DNA from: Gordonia asplenii
Lineage (GTDB): Bacteria > Actinomycetota > Actinomycetes > Mycobacteriales > Mycobacteriaceae
Direction of reading: 5' to 3'
Assembly: GCF_012933505.1 (NCBI RefSeq)
Contig: NZ_JABBNB010000035.1
Location: 1 to 64,000 of the forward strand
DNA length: 64,000 nt
Part shown: positions 17,665-26,098 of the stretch, one piece after another
How the letters are laid out: every line of letters starts with the position of its first letter
How positions within the stretch are numbered: the stretch's first letter is position 1
The notes under the pieces: model-generated
The model's database searches: none
Told to the model about the DNA's origin: nothing
What the model saw: only the letters and a program-made list of their open reading frames with translations
Program-made: the position numbers and the translations under genes

Positions 17665-19188
17665 TCACTTCGCCGCGGCGCGGTAGCGGGCTACGGCCTC
17701 GGCCGGGCTCACCCCGGCGAGGCCTGCAGCCATTCGGGCGCCGATCATCGCGATCGGCAGATTGATGTTGCCGCGGGTGATGTCAGGCATCACCGATCCG
17801 TCGGCGACGTAAAGTCCCTCGACGCCGTGCACCGCGCCGGTGGCGTCGACCACGGCCAGCGGGTCGTCGGCGGGACCCATCTTGCAGGTGCCGGCGGGGT
17901 GGCAGTAGCTGGCCACACTGTTCAGGGGGTCTCGGTCGGAATTGGCCTGCGCACCGAGAATCGCGGCCAATTCTGGGACGACAGTCATCGATTTCAGCAG
18001 TTCGAGCGCCTCGCCTAGCACGGCGCGGTCGTGGCCGGCCGGATCGCTGGCATACCGGTGGTCGATGTGCAGTGCGGAGTCTGGCTCGGTACCGCTGATT
18101 CGCACCGCGCCCTGCGATTTCGCGCGCATCGCGCCGCCGTAGAGACTGATCGGCGGCAGTCCCGGGTGGCCGCTGTTGGCCCCGGCGACCATGAATACGT
18201 GAATGTCGTACGGCCCGTCGTCGCACTGACTGGACCGGGCCCGACCCAAGCTCTGCTCGTCGGGATTCCACTCGAGTTCGGCGAGTTCCTCGAGGAGTCC
18301 GTCCTTGCCGTGGAAGTCGAGCTGCACGCAGGCATGGTCGAGGAGGTTCTCGCCGACGCCGGGCAAGTCAACCGTCTGGTCGACTCCGGCGGCGCGTAGC
18401 ACGCTCGCTGCGCCGACGCCGGACCGCTGCAGGACGGCGGGCGAATGGTAAGCGCCACAGGCGATCACGACGCGGCCGGCGCGGATGGTCTGTCGCTCGC
18501 CGTCGGAGCCGACCACCTCCACTCCGATGGCGGTGGTGCCGTCGAACAACACCCGTCGCACTGGACTGTCACCGACGATCGTCAGATTGTCCAGATGCCG
18601 TACCGGGTCGAGGAATGCGAACGATGCGTTCCAACGCACGCCGTCGACGATGTTGACCGGCATCGGACCGATCCCTGGGCCCGCGGTCACGTCGTCGAGA
18701 TCATCGGCCCAAGGCAGGCCGACGCTCACGCCTGCATTCACGAACGCCTTCTGCGCGCTGGTCAGTTCCTCGGTGCGGTAGCGGCGGACCCGAAGGCTCT
18801 CGTGCACCCAGTCGAGCATCGGCTCGACCAGTTCAGCCTGCCAGCCGGGGTTGCCCGCCTCGGCCCACCCGTCGTAGTCCTCGCGCGCGCTGCGAGCGGC
18901 GGTACATCCGTTGTGCGCCGAGCAGCCGCCGATGATCCGGGCCCGCGGCAGATCGAGTTCGGTGCCGGCGTCGTCGGTCAGCTTCCAATCGTGAGACAGC
19001 GGAATCGCCTTGGCGCTGAGCATGTCCGCCGGCCAGTCACCGCTTTCGCGGGCGCCGTAGTCGGGTCCTGCTTCGACTAGCAGGACCGAACCGGCAGTGA
19101 GCGCTGCCAGCATGCCGGCGAATGCCGCTCCGCCGGTTCCACCGCCGACGACGACGGTGTCGACTTCGCTGGGCAGGTTGATGTTCAT
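17665..19188 (-). CDS. GMC family FAD oxidoreductase
   Basis: Glucose-methanol-choline type flavoenzyme of 507 aa. The dinucleotide-binding start is VDTVVVGGGTGGAAFAGMLA, and the family motif ARIIGGCSAHNGCTAARSA binds FAD. GVGENLLDHACVQLDF and the C-terminal SYCHPAGTCKMG and RGNINLPIAMIGARMA carry the catalytic His and Asn. The start ATG 19188 gives MNINLPSEVDTVVVGGG; the open frame upstream has no homology. It sits between the DeoR gene (13-bp gap) and the SIS gene (11-bp gap). It probably oxidises an alcohol or aldose of the operon's substrate; the acceptor is unknown. Confidence 0.88.
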   Translation of the reverse strand: MNINLPSEVDTVVVGGGTGGAAFAGMLAALTAGSVLLVEAGPDYGARESGDWPADMLSAKAIPLSHDWKLTDDAGTELDLPRARIIGGCSAHNGCTAARSAREDYDGWAEAGNPGWQAELVEPMLDWVHESLRVRRYRTEELTSAQKAFVNAGVSVGLPWADDLDDVTAGPGIGPMPVNIVDGVRWNASFAFLDPVRHLDNLTIVGDSPVRRVLFDGTTAIGVEVVGSDGERQTIRAGRVVIACGAYHSPAVLQRSGVGAASVLRAAGVDQTVDLPGVGENLLDHACVQLDFHGKDGLLEELAELEWNPDEQSLGRARSSQCDDGPYDIHVFMVAGANSGHPGLPPISLYGGAMRAKSQGAVRISGTEPDSALHIDHRYASDPAGHDRAVLGEALELLKSMTVVPELAAILGAQANSDRDPLNSVASYCHPAGTCKMGPADDPLAVVDATGAVHGVEGLYVADGSVMPDITRGNINLPIAMIGARMAAGLAGVSPAEAVARYRAAAK

Positions 19189-19201
19189 CGGTGAGTCCGT
19201 T

Positions 19202-19960
19202 CTATGAGATGTACGGGGCGATCCCCGCAGCAGTGAGGCTCTGCCGAACATCGGTCGGCAGGTGGGTGTCGGTGTGGATCTGGTCGGCGGCGTCGACCGC
19301 GGCGACCCGCGCGAATGCCGTCTGCCCGAATTTGGTCGAGTCGCAGGCGACGATGCACCGGGTCGAAGAGACGAGTGCGGCACGTTTGATCGCGGCGTCG
19401 GCCTCGTTCCACTCGGTCAGGCCGGCGGTCATGTCGACGGCGGACACCGTCATGACATAGCTGTCGAAGCGATAGTCCGCGAGGGTTCGTTCGGCCGCGG
19501 GACCGACGAACGATTGCTCGCCATGGCGAACCTCACCGCCGGGAACCATCACCCGTGTCGCAGGTGACGCCATCAGCACGTCGGCGACGCGGAGGTTCAA
19601 AGCGCAGACGGTCAGCTTGCGGCCGACGAGCTCTTCAGCGATCGCGACGCCGGTCGATCCGCCGTCGAGGACGACGGTCTCGCCGTCGGCGAGCTGCGCG
19701 ACGACGCTGACCGCGATGGCCCGCTTGCTCTCCGCGTTGAGGCGCGTCCGCAGGGCGTAGGGCGGTTCGAAGTTGCCGCTCTGGCTGCGTACCGCGCCAC
19801 CGTGGGTGCGCCGCAGCAGCCCTTCGGCTTCGAGTTGGGCGAGGTCGCGACGGATCGTCATGTCCGAGACCTCGAACCGCGCGCTCAACTCCGCGATAGC
19901 CAGTCGCCCGCGCAGGTCGAGCGTTTCGAGGATCTGCTGCTGACGTTCCGTTGCGTTCAT
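19202..19960 (-). CDS. DeoR/GlpR family transcriptional regulator
   Basis: Repressor of 252 aa. The N-terminal DeoR winged helix is MNATERQQQILETLDLRGRL with recognition helix SDMTIRRDLAQLEAEGLLRR. The C-terminal effector domain (DeoRC) shows VVLDGGSTGVAIAEEL and a sugar-phosphate pocket (SFVGPAAERTL, AVDMTAGLTEW). Such regulators usually sense a phosphorylated sugar made by the operon they control. It lies inside the operon, and four TGTTCGA repeats before the first gene are the likely operator. Confidence 0.9.
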   Translation of the reverse strand: MNATERQQQILETLDLRGRLAIAELSARFEVSDMTIRRDLAQLEAEGLLRRTHGGAVRSQSGNFEPPYALRTRLNAESKRAIAVSVVAQLADGETVVLDGGSTGVAIAEELVGRKLTVCALNLRVADVLMASPATRVMVPGGEVRHGEQSFVGPAAERTLADYRFDSYVMTVSAVDMTAGLTEWNEADAAIKRAALVSSTRCIVACDSTKFGQTAFARVAAVDAADQIHTDTHLPTDVRQSLTAAGIAPYIS

Positions 19961-20000
19961 GTACTCGCGCCTCTCGATAGGTTGGCTTGGGTGGTAGCGG

Positions 20001-21425
20001 TCAATTCACATCGGGGAGCTCTCCCGCATTGGCCATCCATTCTCGCCGACCAGGCCGCAGATTCCGGCCATACAGCACCGCCGCGCCCAGCGCCAGATAG
20101 CCGAGCGCGATGAACGGTGCGTACATCACCGGGGCATCGGGAAGCGGTACAAGGCTTTTGTAGCCGATGACCAGCATCGCGGCCGTCGAGATGAGCGGGC
20201 AGATCACGAACGGGAACAGGGCGAACTCTTCGGGGTGCACCCGACGGAAGTAGAGGAAGGCTGCAACGTTGGCCAGGATGAAGATCGGAATGTAGACGAA
20301 GGTGCCGGTGGTTCCGAGCATGTTGAACAAGTTGTACGGGCCCATCGGAATCCCGAGCACCACGGTGATCACGATCGCGACGGCAGAAGCGAGGTATACC
20401 GCGACTACCGGCGTGCCGTACGCTTTGCTCACCCTGGCGAGAGGTTGCGGCAGCGCCCCGGTGCGGGCCATGCCGAAGATGGTTCGGGTGGCACTGGTAG
20501 TGCAGGCGATGCAGACTCCCAGACCGGAGTTGACCAGCGCGATCAGGATGATGACCGACCCGCCCGCCCACAGTCGGTCGGCCAGCACGAATGCCGGAGC
20601 CGTCGGTGAATCAGCCAGTGCGGCAAGGTTATCGGTGCCCCAACCGATTTGCAGGCCCCATGCGCAGATCACGTAGAACAGGCCGATCAGTGCCAAGCTG
20701 CCACCGATCGCCTGCGGCACCAGACGCTTGGGATCCCGCGATTCTTCGCCGACGGCGGCCGCCGACTCGAACCCGGTGAAAGCGAAGATCGACAACACGA
20801 TGGCCAGGAAGAATCCGGAGCCGCCGCTGATGTGCGCGGGATTGAAGCCGGTGAAGTTGACACCTCCGGGACCCGGATCGAAGACGCCGGTGAGTGCCAG
20901 GCCGAGACCGACGGCGATCTCGAAGATGGTCATTACGACGAGGAACCGGATCGAAATCACAATTCCGCGGTACGCGCAGGCGAAACAGATGACCAAGATG
21001 GCCAGGGAGTACACCCACCAGGGAATGCCGATACCGTACTTCGAATCGAGCTCGTCGTGCAGCACCGCACCGGTGAACGCCGCGAGCGCCGCGGGCACGA
21101 CGGTGACCATGACGGCGTATAGCCAGCCGGTGATGAATCCCCAGCGCGGCCCGATGCCGTGCGAGATGTAGGTGTAGAAGCCCCCGGCCGACGGCAGGTG
21201 TCGGGCGAGCCCGGTGATCGGCACCGCGATGGTGGCGCACACCAGGAACGCCGCGAGATAGGTCAGCGGCGCAGAGATCCCGGCCTGGCTGGTCGCAAAC
21301 CCGATGGTGTAGAAGATTCCCAGGGTGGGCGAGATCTGCGCGATGGATTGCATCAGCACACCGGCAAGTCCGATCGAGCCCTTCCGCAGATCGGTGTGGA
21401 CGACCTTGACGTCCTCAGTTGTCAT
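20001..21425 (-). CDS. APC superfamily amino acid/amine permease
   Basis: Transporter of 474 aa with about 12-14 membrane helices. Hallmarks are LAGVLMQSIAQISPTLGIFY in helix 1, SAGGFYTYISHGIGPRWGF, and FAFTGFESAAAVGEESRDPK in helix 6, which lines the substrate site. ATG 21425 is chosen because AGAGGAG lies five bases upstream. It is the first gene of the permease-DeoR-GMC-SIS-ROK operon. APC carriers move amino acids or amines, and FrlA, an APC member, moves fructoselysine. This suggests an amino-linked sugar as substrate (inference). Confidence 0.88.
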   Translation of the reverse strand: MTTEDVKVVHTDLRKGSIGLAGVLMQSIAQISPTLGIFYTIGFATSQAGISAPLTYLAAFLVCATIAVPITGLARHLPSAGGFYTYISHGIGPRWGFITGWLYAVMVTVVPAALAAFTGAVLHDELDSKYGIGIPWWVYSLAILVICFACAYRGIVISIRFLVVMTIFEIAVGLGLALTGVFDPGPGGVNFTGFNPAHISGGSGFFLAIVLSIFAFTGFESAAAVGEESRDPKRLVPQAIGGSLALIGLFYVICAWGLQIGWGTDNLAALADSPTAPAFVLADRLWAGGSVIILIALVNSGLGVCIACTTSATRTIFGMARTGALPQPLARVSKAYGTPVVAVYLASAVAIVITVVLGIPMGPYNLFNMLGTTGTFVYIPIFILANVAAFLYFRRVHPEEFALFPFVICPLISTAAMLVIGYKSLVPLPDAPVMYAPFIALGYLALGAAVLYGRNLRPGRREWMANAGELPDVN

Positions 21426-21449
21426 CTGAACTCCTCTAGACAATCAATC

Positions 21450-21529
21450 TGTTCGATTGAACACTTGATGTGATCATCATCACCGGTTAGATGTTCGAAG
21501 TCAATAGATTTGTTCGATTTGATGTTCGA
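21450..21529. promoter_or_regulatory. Four TGTTCGA repeats, candidate DeoR operator
   Basis: TGTTCGA occurs at 21450, 21492, 21511 and 21523, all in the same orientation, within 80 bp upstream of the APC permease. The extended forms ATCTGTTCGATT and ATTTGTTCGATT share further bases. This resembles the half-site type bound by GlpR/DeoR repressors, and the operon encodes such a protein. The region is locally AT-rich compared with its surroundings. Confidence 0.6.
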
Positions 21530-21968
21530 TATAGTGCCTGATGCCCAGTCTCACTGCCCACGCAAGTGGCATCGCAGTCGGCAGTGCTGACCAAATCACC
21601 TGCTCAAGACCATGATTGCGAGTAGGATCCGCCCACCGGCACCTGTCCTACAAACGAACGTCTCTATGTTCATTTGGACGATCGCAGACTTCCCGACCAA
21701 CACCCCACCCGAGCTGGGCCGCATCGCGCACCGACGTGGCTTCGGCGAACGAAGGTACGTCGCCGACTGCGATGTCGGCGGGCGGGCGGAGGGGCCCCAA
21801 GTAATCAGTGCGCCTCGAAAGCCGGCTACCCGGCCAAGGGATGACGGGGATACCCGGGCAAATACCGGCGTTCGATGATGGCCCGTCGACTCGAACACGA
21901 GCGCCGCCGACCGATCTTCTCCAACGCCCCCGAGGACGACGCAGTCGACTCCCCACGGAGACAAAGCA
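21530..21968. other. Gene-free spacer between two accessory operons
   Basis: Short overlapping frames exist on both strands, but none has a ribosome binding site, a family signature or a plausible protein composition. I see no repeat of the dispersed families here. The stretch separates the divergent end of the permease promoter from the terminator of the heme dioxygenase operon. Confidence 0.4.
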
Positions 21969-22007
21969 ATCGCCGCGGTCCGGCCACCAAGGCCGGACCG
22001 CGGCGAT
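21969..22007 (-). terminator. Terminator of the dioxygenase-P450 operon
   Basis: A perfect 17-bp stem, ATCGCCGCGGTCCGGCC against its complement, with a five-base ACCAA loop, lies 34 bp beyond the dioxygenase stop. On the minus strand it is followed by TGCTTTGTCT. It is the clearest rho-independent terminator in this region. Confidence 0.8.
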
Positions 22008-22040
22008 CACCCGCACGACTCTCCTACTACTTCGATCCGA

Positions 22041-23846
22041 TCACCACGGCACGTACGACTTGACCGTATCGGCCAGTCGCACAATCGGATTCGGCTTACC
22101 GGGCACCGGTGCCCCGACCTTGGGCCACGGCGCGAAGACACGCTCGACATCGCCGATCACCGGAGCGAGCTCCGGATAGTGGCGCAGCAGAACGTCTTTC
22201 ATCGAGGTGTTGTTCACCCAGTCGAACCCGACCTTGGTGTACACCTCCGGCCGGAAGTCCGTGGTGAGGAACCGGTCGGACTTGATACGCCGCGACGCCA
22301 TCAGGATGAAGATGCGGAATGCGGTGTCGGAGAAGCCGAATCCCTTCGGCGGCTTCTCTGCCTGCATGCCGATCTGCAGGTCGACGCTGTCGACGTCGCC
22401 GCGATAGATGTCGGCGATCTCGCGGGCCCACTGGCGGTTCGGCGTGATCTCGTCGAATGTCTTGCGACGTGGCATGCGCAGCATCTCGCGGAAGTCGTTG
22501 TAGCGCGGGATTCCACGTTCGCGGTCACGGACGATGTCGAGGGTCGCGAGGTCGGTCACCTGGCCGTCGAGGCGCTCGAGGCTGCGCAGCGCGTTCGGGT
22601 AGTTGTGCAGGCAGACCGCACCCGCGCTGGCCAGGCCGAACGAGTACCACATGTCGCCGAACTCCAGCCGGTCCATGAAGTCGCGCGTGTGCTTGCCCTG
22701 CAGTTCGGTGAAGTACTTCGACTCCAGCTCGTCGCCGCTGGCCAGCGAGTAGAAGGTCCAGTCGTCGGGGATCAGCGGGTGCATGCGGTACACCGACACG
22801 AACTCCTCGGTCAGCGAGAACGGTGCGGCGTGGTGCGCCGTCGACGACCCGAGGACACCCGAGAGTGCCTCGCTGTCACCGAGCCGGCCGAAGGTGTCCT
22901 TGAACGTTTCGCCGAGTGCGCCATACCAGTTGGCGTTCATGCCGATCTGCAGCGCCGGGTGGCGCAGCACGCAGGTGGTCCATTCGACGGTGTGGATCTT
23001 CGCGATCAGCGCCGAAACGACGAGCCAGGCGATCTCGAAGAGCCGCTGATCCGACAGTTCCGGGTACGACTTCTTCAGCGCGTCGCAGACCGAGTTGTGC
23101 TCACGGGCGAATACCGTGTGCAGCAGTCCGACGCCCACCCACCAGTTCTCCTCGAAGCCGGTGGTGTCGATGCCGTTGATGGTGGCGTGCTTGGGCAGCC
23201 GACCGTCGTCGGTGACCTTGATCTTGCCGTCGACGAAGGTGCGGATCTCCTTCTGCTTATCCGCGCCGCTGCCGTAGATCTGCGACGCGTCCCACCAGTG
23301 GGTCTCCTGGTTGGCGTAAATCGGCGCGCGACTGGTCACCGGGCACTGGCCGGGCATCTCAGTGGATCGCCGGATGCGCATCGGGTTCTCCGGGAAGCTG
23401 TCGCCCTCCGTCAAGGGGATCTCGATCGCATTCTCCGCCACCCCGTTGCCGTGGAAGAACCAGTTGTGGTTCTCGAACTGCAACCACGCGGCACCGAGCG
23501 CGTTGAGAATGCCCGCGGGCTTGAATTCGTCTCGCGCCATGAGCTTTTCGCTGATCTCACGCGGGTGCGGGTCGAGCAGGCGGGTGGTGTCGGGCTTGGT
23601 CTTGTTCAGCGGCACGTTGCGACCGAAGCCGGTTCCGCGGGCACCCATGGCCGGGGTGGCCAGGTCGTTCCACGAACCGTCCGGGGTGCGGGCGCGCTTG
23701 ACCTCGTCGGTCGCCTCGCCGTAGTCCTTCGGCGGGCGCACGCCGTCGGCTTCGTACAGATTGTCGTCGCGCAGCTTGTCGCGCTCCTCCGACAGCGCCT
23801 TCAACTGAAGGGTCAACGCTGGGTATTCATACCATTCACGGCTCAT
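22041..23846 (-). CDS. Cyclooxygenase-like heme peroxidase / fatty acid dioxygenase
   Basis: Member of the animal heme peroxidase superfamily, 601 aa. WLQFENHNWFFHG carries the distal His (His127; the second His is 132). EWTTCVLRHPALQIGMNANW is the core helix. VYRMHPLIPD aligns with the cyclooxygenase segment that holds the radical Tyr and proximal heme His, here Tyr353 and His356. An intact Tyr argues for fatty-acid dioxygenase activity (alpha-dioxygenase or diol-synthase type) rather than simple peroxidase activity. There is no signal peptide. ATG 23846 has GGAAG eight bases upstream. It lies 64 bp after the P450 gene, its likely partner. Confidence 0.88.
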   Translation of the reverse strand: MSREWYEYPALTLQLKALSEERDKLRDDNLYEADGVRPPKDYGEATDEVKRARTPDGSWNDLATPAMGARGTGFGRNVPLNKTKPDTTRLLDPHPREISEKLMARDEFKPAGILNALGAAWLQFENHNWFFHGNGVAENAIEIPLTEGDSFPENPMRIRRSTEMPGQCPVTSRAPIYANQETHWWDASQIYGSGADKQKEIRTFVDGKIKVTDDGRLPKHATINGIDTTGFEENWWVGVGLLHTVFAREHNSVCDALKKSYPELSDQRLFEIAWLVVSALIAKIHTVEWTTCVLRHPALQIGMNANWYGALGETFKDTFGRLGDSEALSGVLGSSTAHHAAPFSLTEEFVSVYRMHPLIPDDWTFYSLASGDELESKYFTELQGKHTRDFMDRLEFGDMWYSFGLASAGAVCLHNYPNALRSLERLDGQVTDLATLDIVRDRERGIPRYNDFREMLRMPRRKTFDEITPNRQWAREIADIYRGDVDSVDLQIGMQAEKPPKGFGFSDTAFRIFILMASRRIKSDRFLTTDFRPEVYTKVGFDWVNNTSMKDVLLRHYPELAPVIGDVERVFAPWPKVGAPVPGKPNPIVRLADTVKSYVPW

Positions 23847-23910
23847 TGCGGGTTCTTCCAATCATGCTGTACGGCAAATGAATTCAAGGGACCGGTCGAC
23901 GCCGGGCGGG

Positions 23911-25230
23911 TCAGGCCGGCCGGAGGCCGACGGTGGCGGTGAAATAGTTCAAACCGAACGGCAGCGGCTCGGTGGGCCGGACGTCTGCGTTCTTACTGAC
24001 CAGCTCGCGGGTGCTGAGCAGGCGCGCCAGAAATGCCTGACCGAGGAACAGCGACAGGTGTAACCCCGGGCAGCCTTGTGGGCCGTTGCTGAAGAAGTTG
24101 AAACCCCAGTACGATCCGGCGTCGCCGGTCACCCAACGTTGCGGATCGAAGCTGTCGGCGTTCTCCACGAGATCGGCGTTGCGATGGTTGAAGATGTTGT
24201 GGATGAGGATGTCGGCGTCAGCGGGAACGCTTACGCCACTGGGGAAGTCGACGTCGCCGAGGGCGACGCGCCCGAGCATCGGGGTCGTCGGCCACAGCCG
24301 CATCGCTTCGTAGATCGCGCCGGCCAGCTCCGACAGCCCCACCACGTCCGACGCCGAGCTCAGGTCGGCGGCACCGATCTCGGCCTTGATGCCGGCCCGG
24401 ATCTCGTTGTGCGTGGCGAGCACCACCAGCGTGCGCAGCAGATTCGCGGGCAGGGTGTCCCCCATGGCGAACAGCCAGTGCACGATCTGCCCCTCGAGGG
24501 GGCCGTGCACGTCCTGCGGCGCCTCGGCGAAAAGCCCTGCGAGACAGTCAGATTCCGGTTCCGCGGTGTACCGCTTCAGGTAGTGCAGCAGGTCGGGGTA
24601 CTCCTCCCCGACCTTGCCGGGCGTTCCGTTGGCTTGTGCCATCAGTGTCGACAGGGTGTCGGTGAGCTGGGTGTCGCGAGCCGCCCGCTCGCCGAGCACC
24701 ACGCGACGGGTGAGCCGCTGGAACGCGGCATTGATTGCGGGCCAGGCGATTTCGTCCGCGTCAGCGAGCTGGTCGGCTTCATCGCGGGCGACGTCGAGGA
24801 ACGTCGCCGCCAAGCGGTGCAACGGTTTTCCGGTGTCGAGGACGGCCTCGGCGAATGCCCGGCGCCCTTCCCAATCACCCGAGCGTGACAGCGTCAACGC
24901 GTCGGGCTGAAAGACCATCATGCCCTGCTGCTTGGCCTTCGGATTGGACGCGAACAGCGCGGGCGAGCCGGCCAGCACGAACTCGATGTCGGACGGGTCG
25001 GTGACGAGCACGCTGTTGTTCCCGGCGACGCGCACGTAGAACGGCGCGGGACCGTATTTGCGGACCAAGCCCGCGATGGTGTCGTAGCCGCGCCGGTCGA
25101 CGTCGAGCAGCGACGCGACCTTGACGGCGCCTTCTTTGCGGCTGAACAGGCCGGTGACCATATTGGGTGCCGCGGCGGTCAGCGTGAATTCGAGGCCTTC
25201 GAGCACAGATGCTTGCTGCGGAGCTGACAT
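23911..25230 (-). CDS. Cytochrome P450 (possibly a hydroperoxide-metabolising type)
   Basis: The 439-aa protein shows the ExxR helix in AIYEAMRLWPTTPML and the heme loop FFSNGPQGCPGLHLS with thiolate Cys387. The I-helix segment reads LFAMGDTLPANLLRTLV rather than the usual A-G-x-D/E-T-T, so the acid-alcohol pair for O2 activation is not in standard form. P450s that rearrange fatty-acid hydroperoxides (allene oxide or diol synthases) also depart from this motif. It is transcribed between an unknown protein (25 bp upstream) and the heme dioxygenase. The joint job would be conversion of the dioxygenase product; this is inference from context. Confidence 0.85.
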   Translation of the reverse strand: MSAPQQASVLEGLEFTLTAAAPNMVTGLFSRKEGAVKVASLLDVDRRGYDTIAGLVRKYGPAPFYVRVAGNNSVLVTDPSDIEFVLAGSPALFASNPKAKQQGMMVFQPDALTLSRSGDWEGRRAFAEAVLDTGKPLHRLAATFLDVARDEADQLADADEIAWPAINAAFQRLTRRVVLGERAARDTQLTDTLSTLMAQANGTPGKVGEEYPDLLHYLKRYTAEPESDCLAGLFAEAPQDVHGPLEGQIVHWLFAMGDTLPANLLRTLVVLATHNEIRAGIKAEIGAADLSSASDVVGLSELAGAIYEAMRLWPTTPMLGRVALGDVDFPSGVSVPADADILIHNIFNHRNADLVENADSFDPQRWVTGDAGSYWGFNFFSNGPQGCPGLHLSLFLGQAFLARLLSTRELVSKNADVRPTEPLPFGLNYFTATVGLRPA

Positions 25231-25255
25231 CGAGGTGTTCTTCCCTTGTCTAGAA

Positions 25256-25921
25256 CTATTGCGTCCGGAGGGCGAAATACCCGATACGGTCGTAGCGGCC
25301 CTTGGTGCCCGGCAGACCGGGCAGTTTGAAGAAGATCTTCCCGAGGTAGGCCCCCGGCACCAGTTCCACCAGTTCGTCGCGGATGCTGCGGATCACCAGC
25401 GCCGGATTCTCCTTGACCGACGCGTAGTTGATGACGAGCACCGCAACGTCGGCGTCTTCGACGCCGCCCTCGGTGAAGGTGTCGAAGGTGAACGCCGCCT
25501 TGCCGTCGTCACCCGAGCGCATCGAGTACAGCGGCCACAGCAGCTTGCCGACGATGGCCGACGATTCGGTCATCCGGTTCTCGCCGCCGGAGTTCGCCGA
25601 GTCGAAGCTCTTGCCCCGCCACGGCATCCAATTCTCGGTCAGCGCCTTGGCCGCGCCGTCGAGCGCCCTGTTCGTCGTGGTCGTGACGAGCATCCCGTCG
25701 GTGGGTCCGTCGAGCGCGGTCGGCGTGGCGCCGAGCGCGAAGAGCTGATTGAGGTTGTCGATGGCGGCGTCACGCTCATCGCCGCCCGCGCGCACGCGCA
25801 GGCTGTCGATGAGCTGCCAGGCTTGATCTTGTGCTGCTGCGGCATCCACGGATGCCAGCGTTCGTAGTCGGGCGAGAAAGTCGGCCGTGTCAGCGGTACC
25901 GAGGGCAGATATGTCGGACAT
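25256..25921 (-). CDS. Unknown protein, first gene of the dioxygenase-P450 operon
   Basis: I do not recognise this 221-aa protein with certainty. The N-terminal third is helical (TADFLARLRTLASVDAAAAQ). The C-terminal part looks like a small beta-barrel: TENWMPWRGKSFDSA, then VAVLVINYASVKENPALVIR, then RDELVELVPGAYLGKIFFKL and GYFAL near the end. The W-x-GK-F and YLG-elements recall lipocalin-like GXWXG/DUF4334 proteins, but the match is weak. There is no signal peptide. GAGGA lies just before ATG 25921. As first gene it is adjacent to the operator pair and may bind the lipid substrate or product. Confidence 0.6.
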   Translation of the reverse strand: MSDISALGTADTADFLARLRTLASVDAAAAQDQAWQLIDSLRVRAGGDERDAAIDNLNQLFALGATPTALDGPTDGMLVTTTTNRALDGAAKALTENWMPWRGKSFDSANSGGENRMTESSAIVGKLLWPLYSMRSGDDGKAAFTFDTFTEGGVEDADVAVLVINYASVKENPALVIRSIRDELVELVPGAYLGKIFFKLPGLPGTKGRYDRIGYFALRTQ

Positions 25922-25967
25922 CGATCCTCAACTTCAGGCTGGGTGAAACGTCGGGGCTGTGACGCGC

Positions 25968-25986
25968 TTCACTTAACCAAAGTGAA
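25968..25986. promoter_or_regulatory. Palindromic operator copy 1 (TCACTT-N5-AAGTGA)
   Basis: TTCACTT-AACCA-AAGTGAA is a perfect palindrome 47 bp upstream of the dioxygenase-P450 operon start. The same core with the same five-base spacer recurs at 26062-26080, centred 94 bp away, about nine helical turns. The divergent PucR-type regulator is the obvious candidate binder. Confidence 0.65.
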
Positions 25987-26061
25987 TCTGGAGCGATACG
26001 AGATTCGAAAACGCGTGTTCTGCGGAACAACGAGCTGCCATCAGCAGTGTGACCGAGAACA

Positions 26062-26080
26062 ATCACTTCATCGAAGTGAA
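26062..26080. promoter_or_regulatory. Palindromic operator copy 2 (TCACTT-N5-AAGTGA)
   Basis: ATCACTT-CATCG-AAGTGAA lies 18 bp before the regulator ATG and probably overlaps its promoter, suggesting autoregulation. The core is identical to copy 1 while the spacer differs, which argues for a conserved binding site rather than a chance duplication. Confidence 0.65.
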
Positions 26081-26098
26081 GGTTTACGCTGACTTTCG

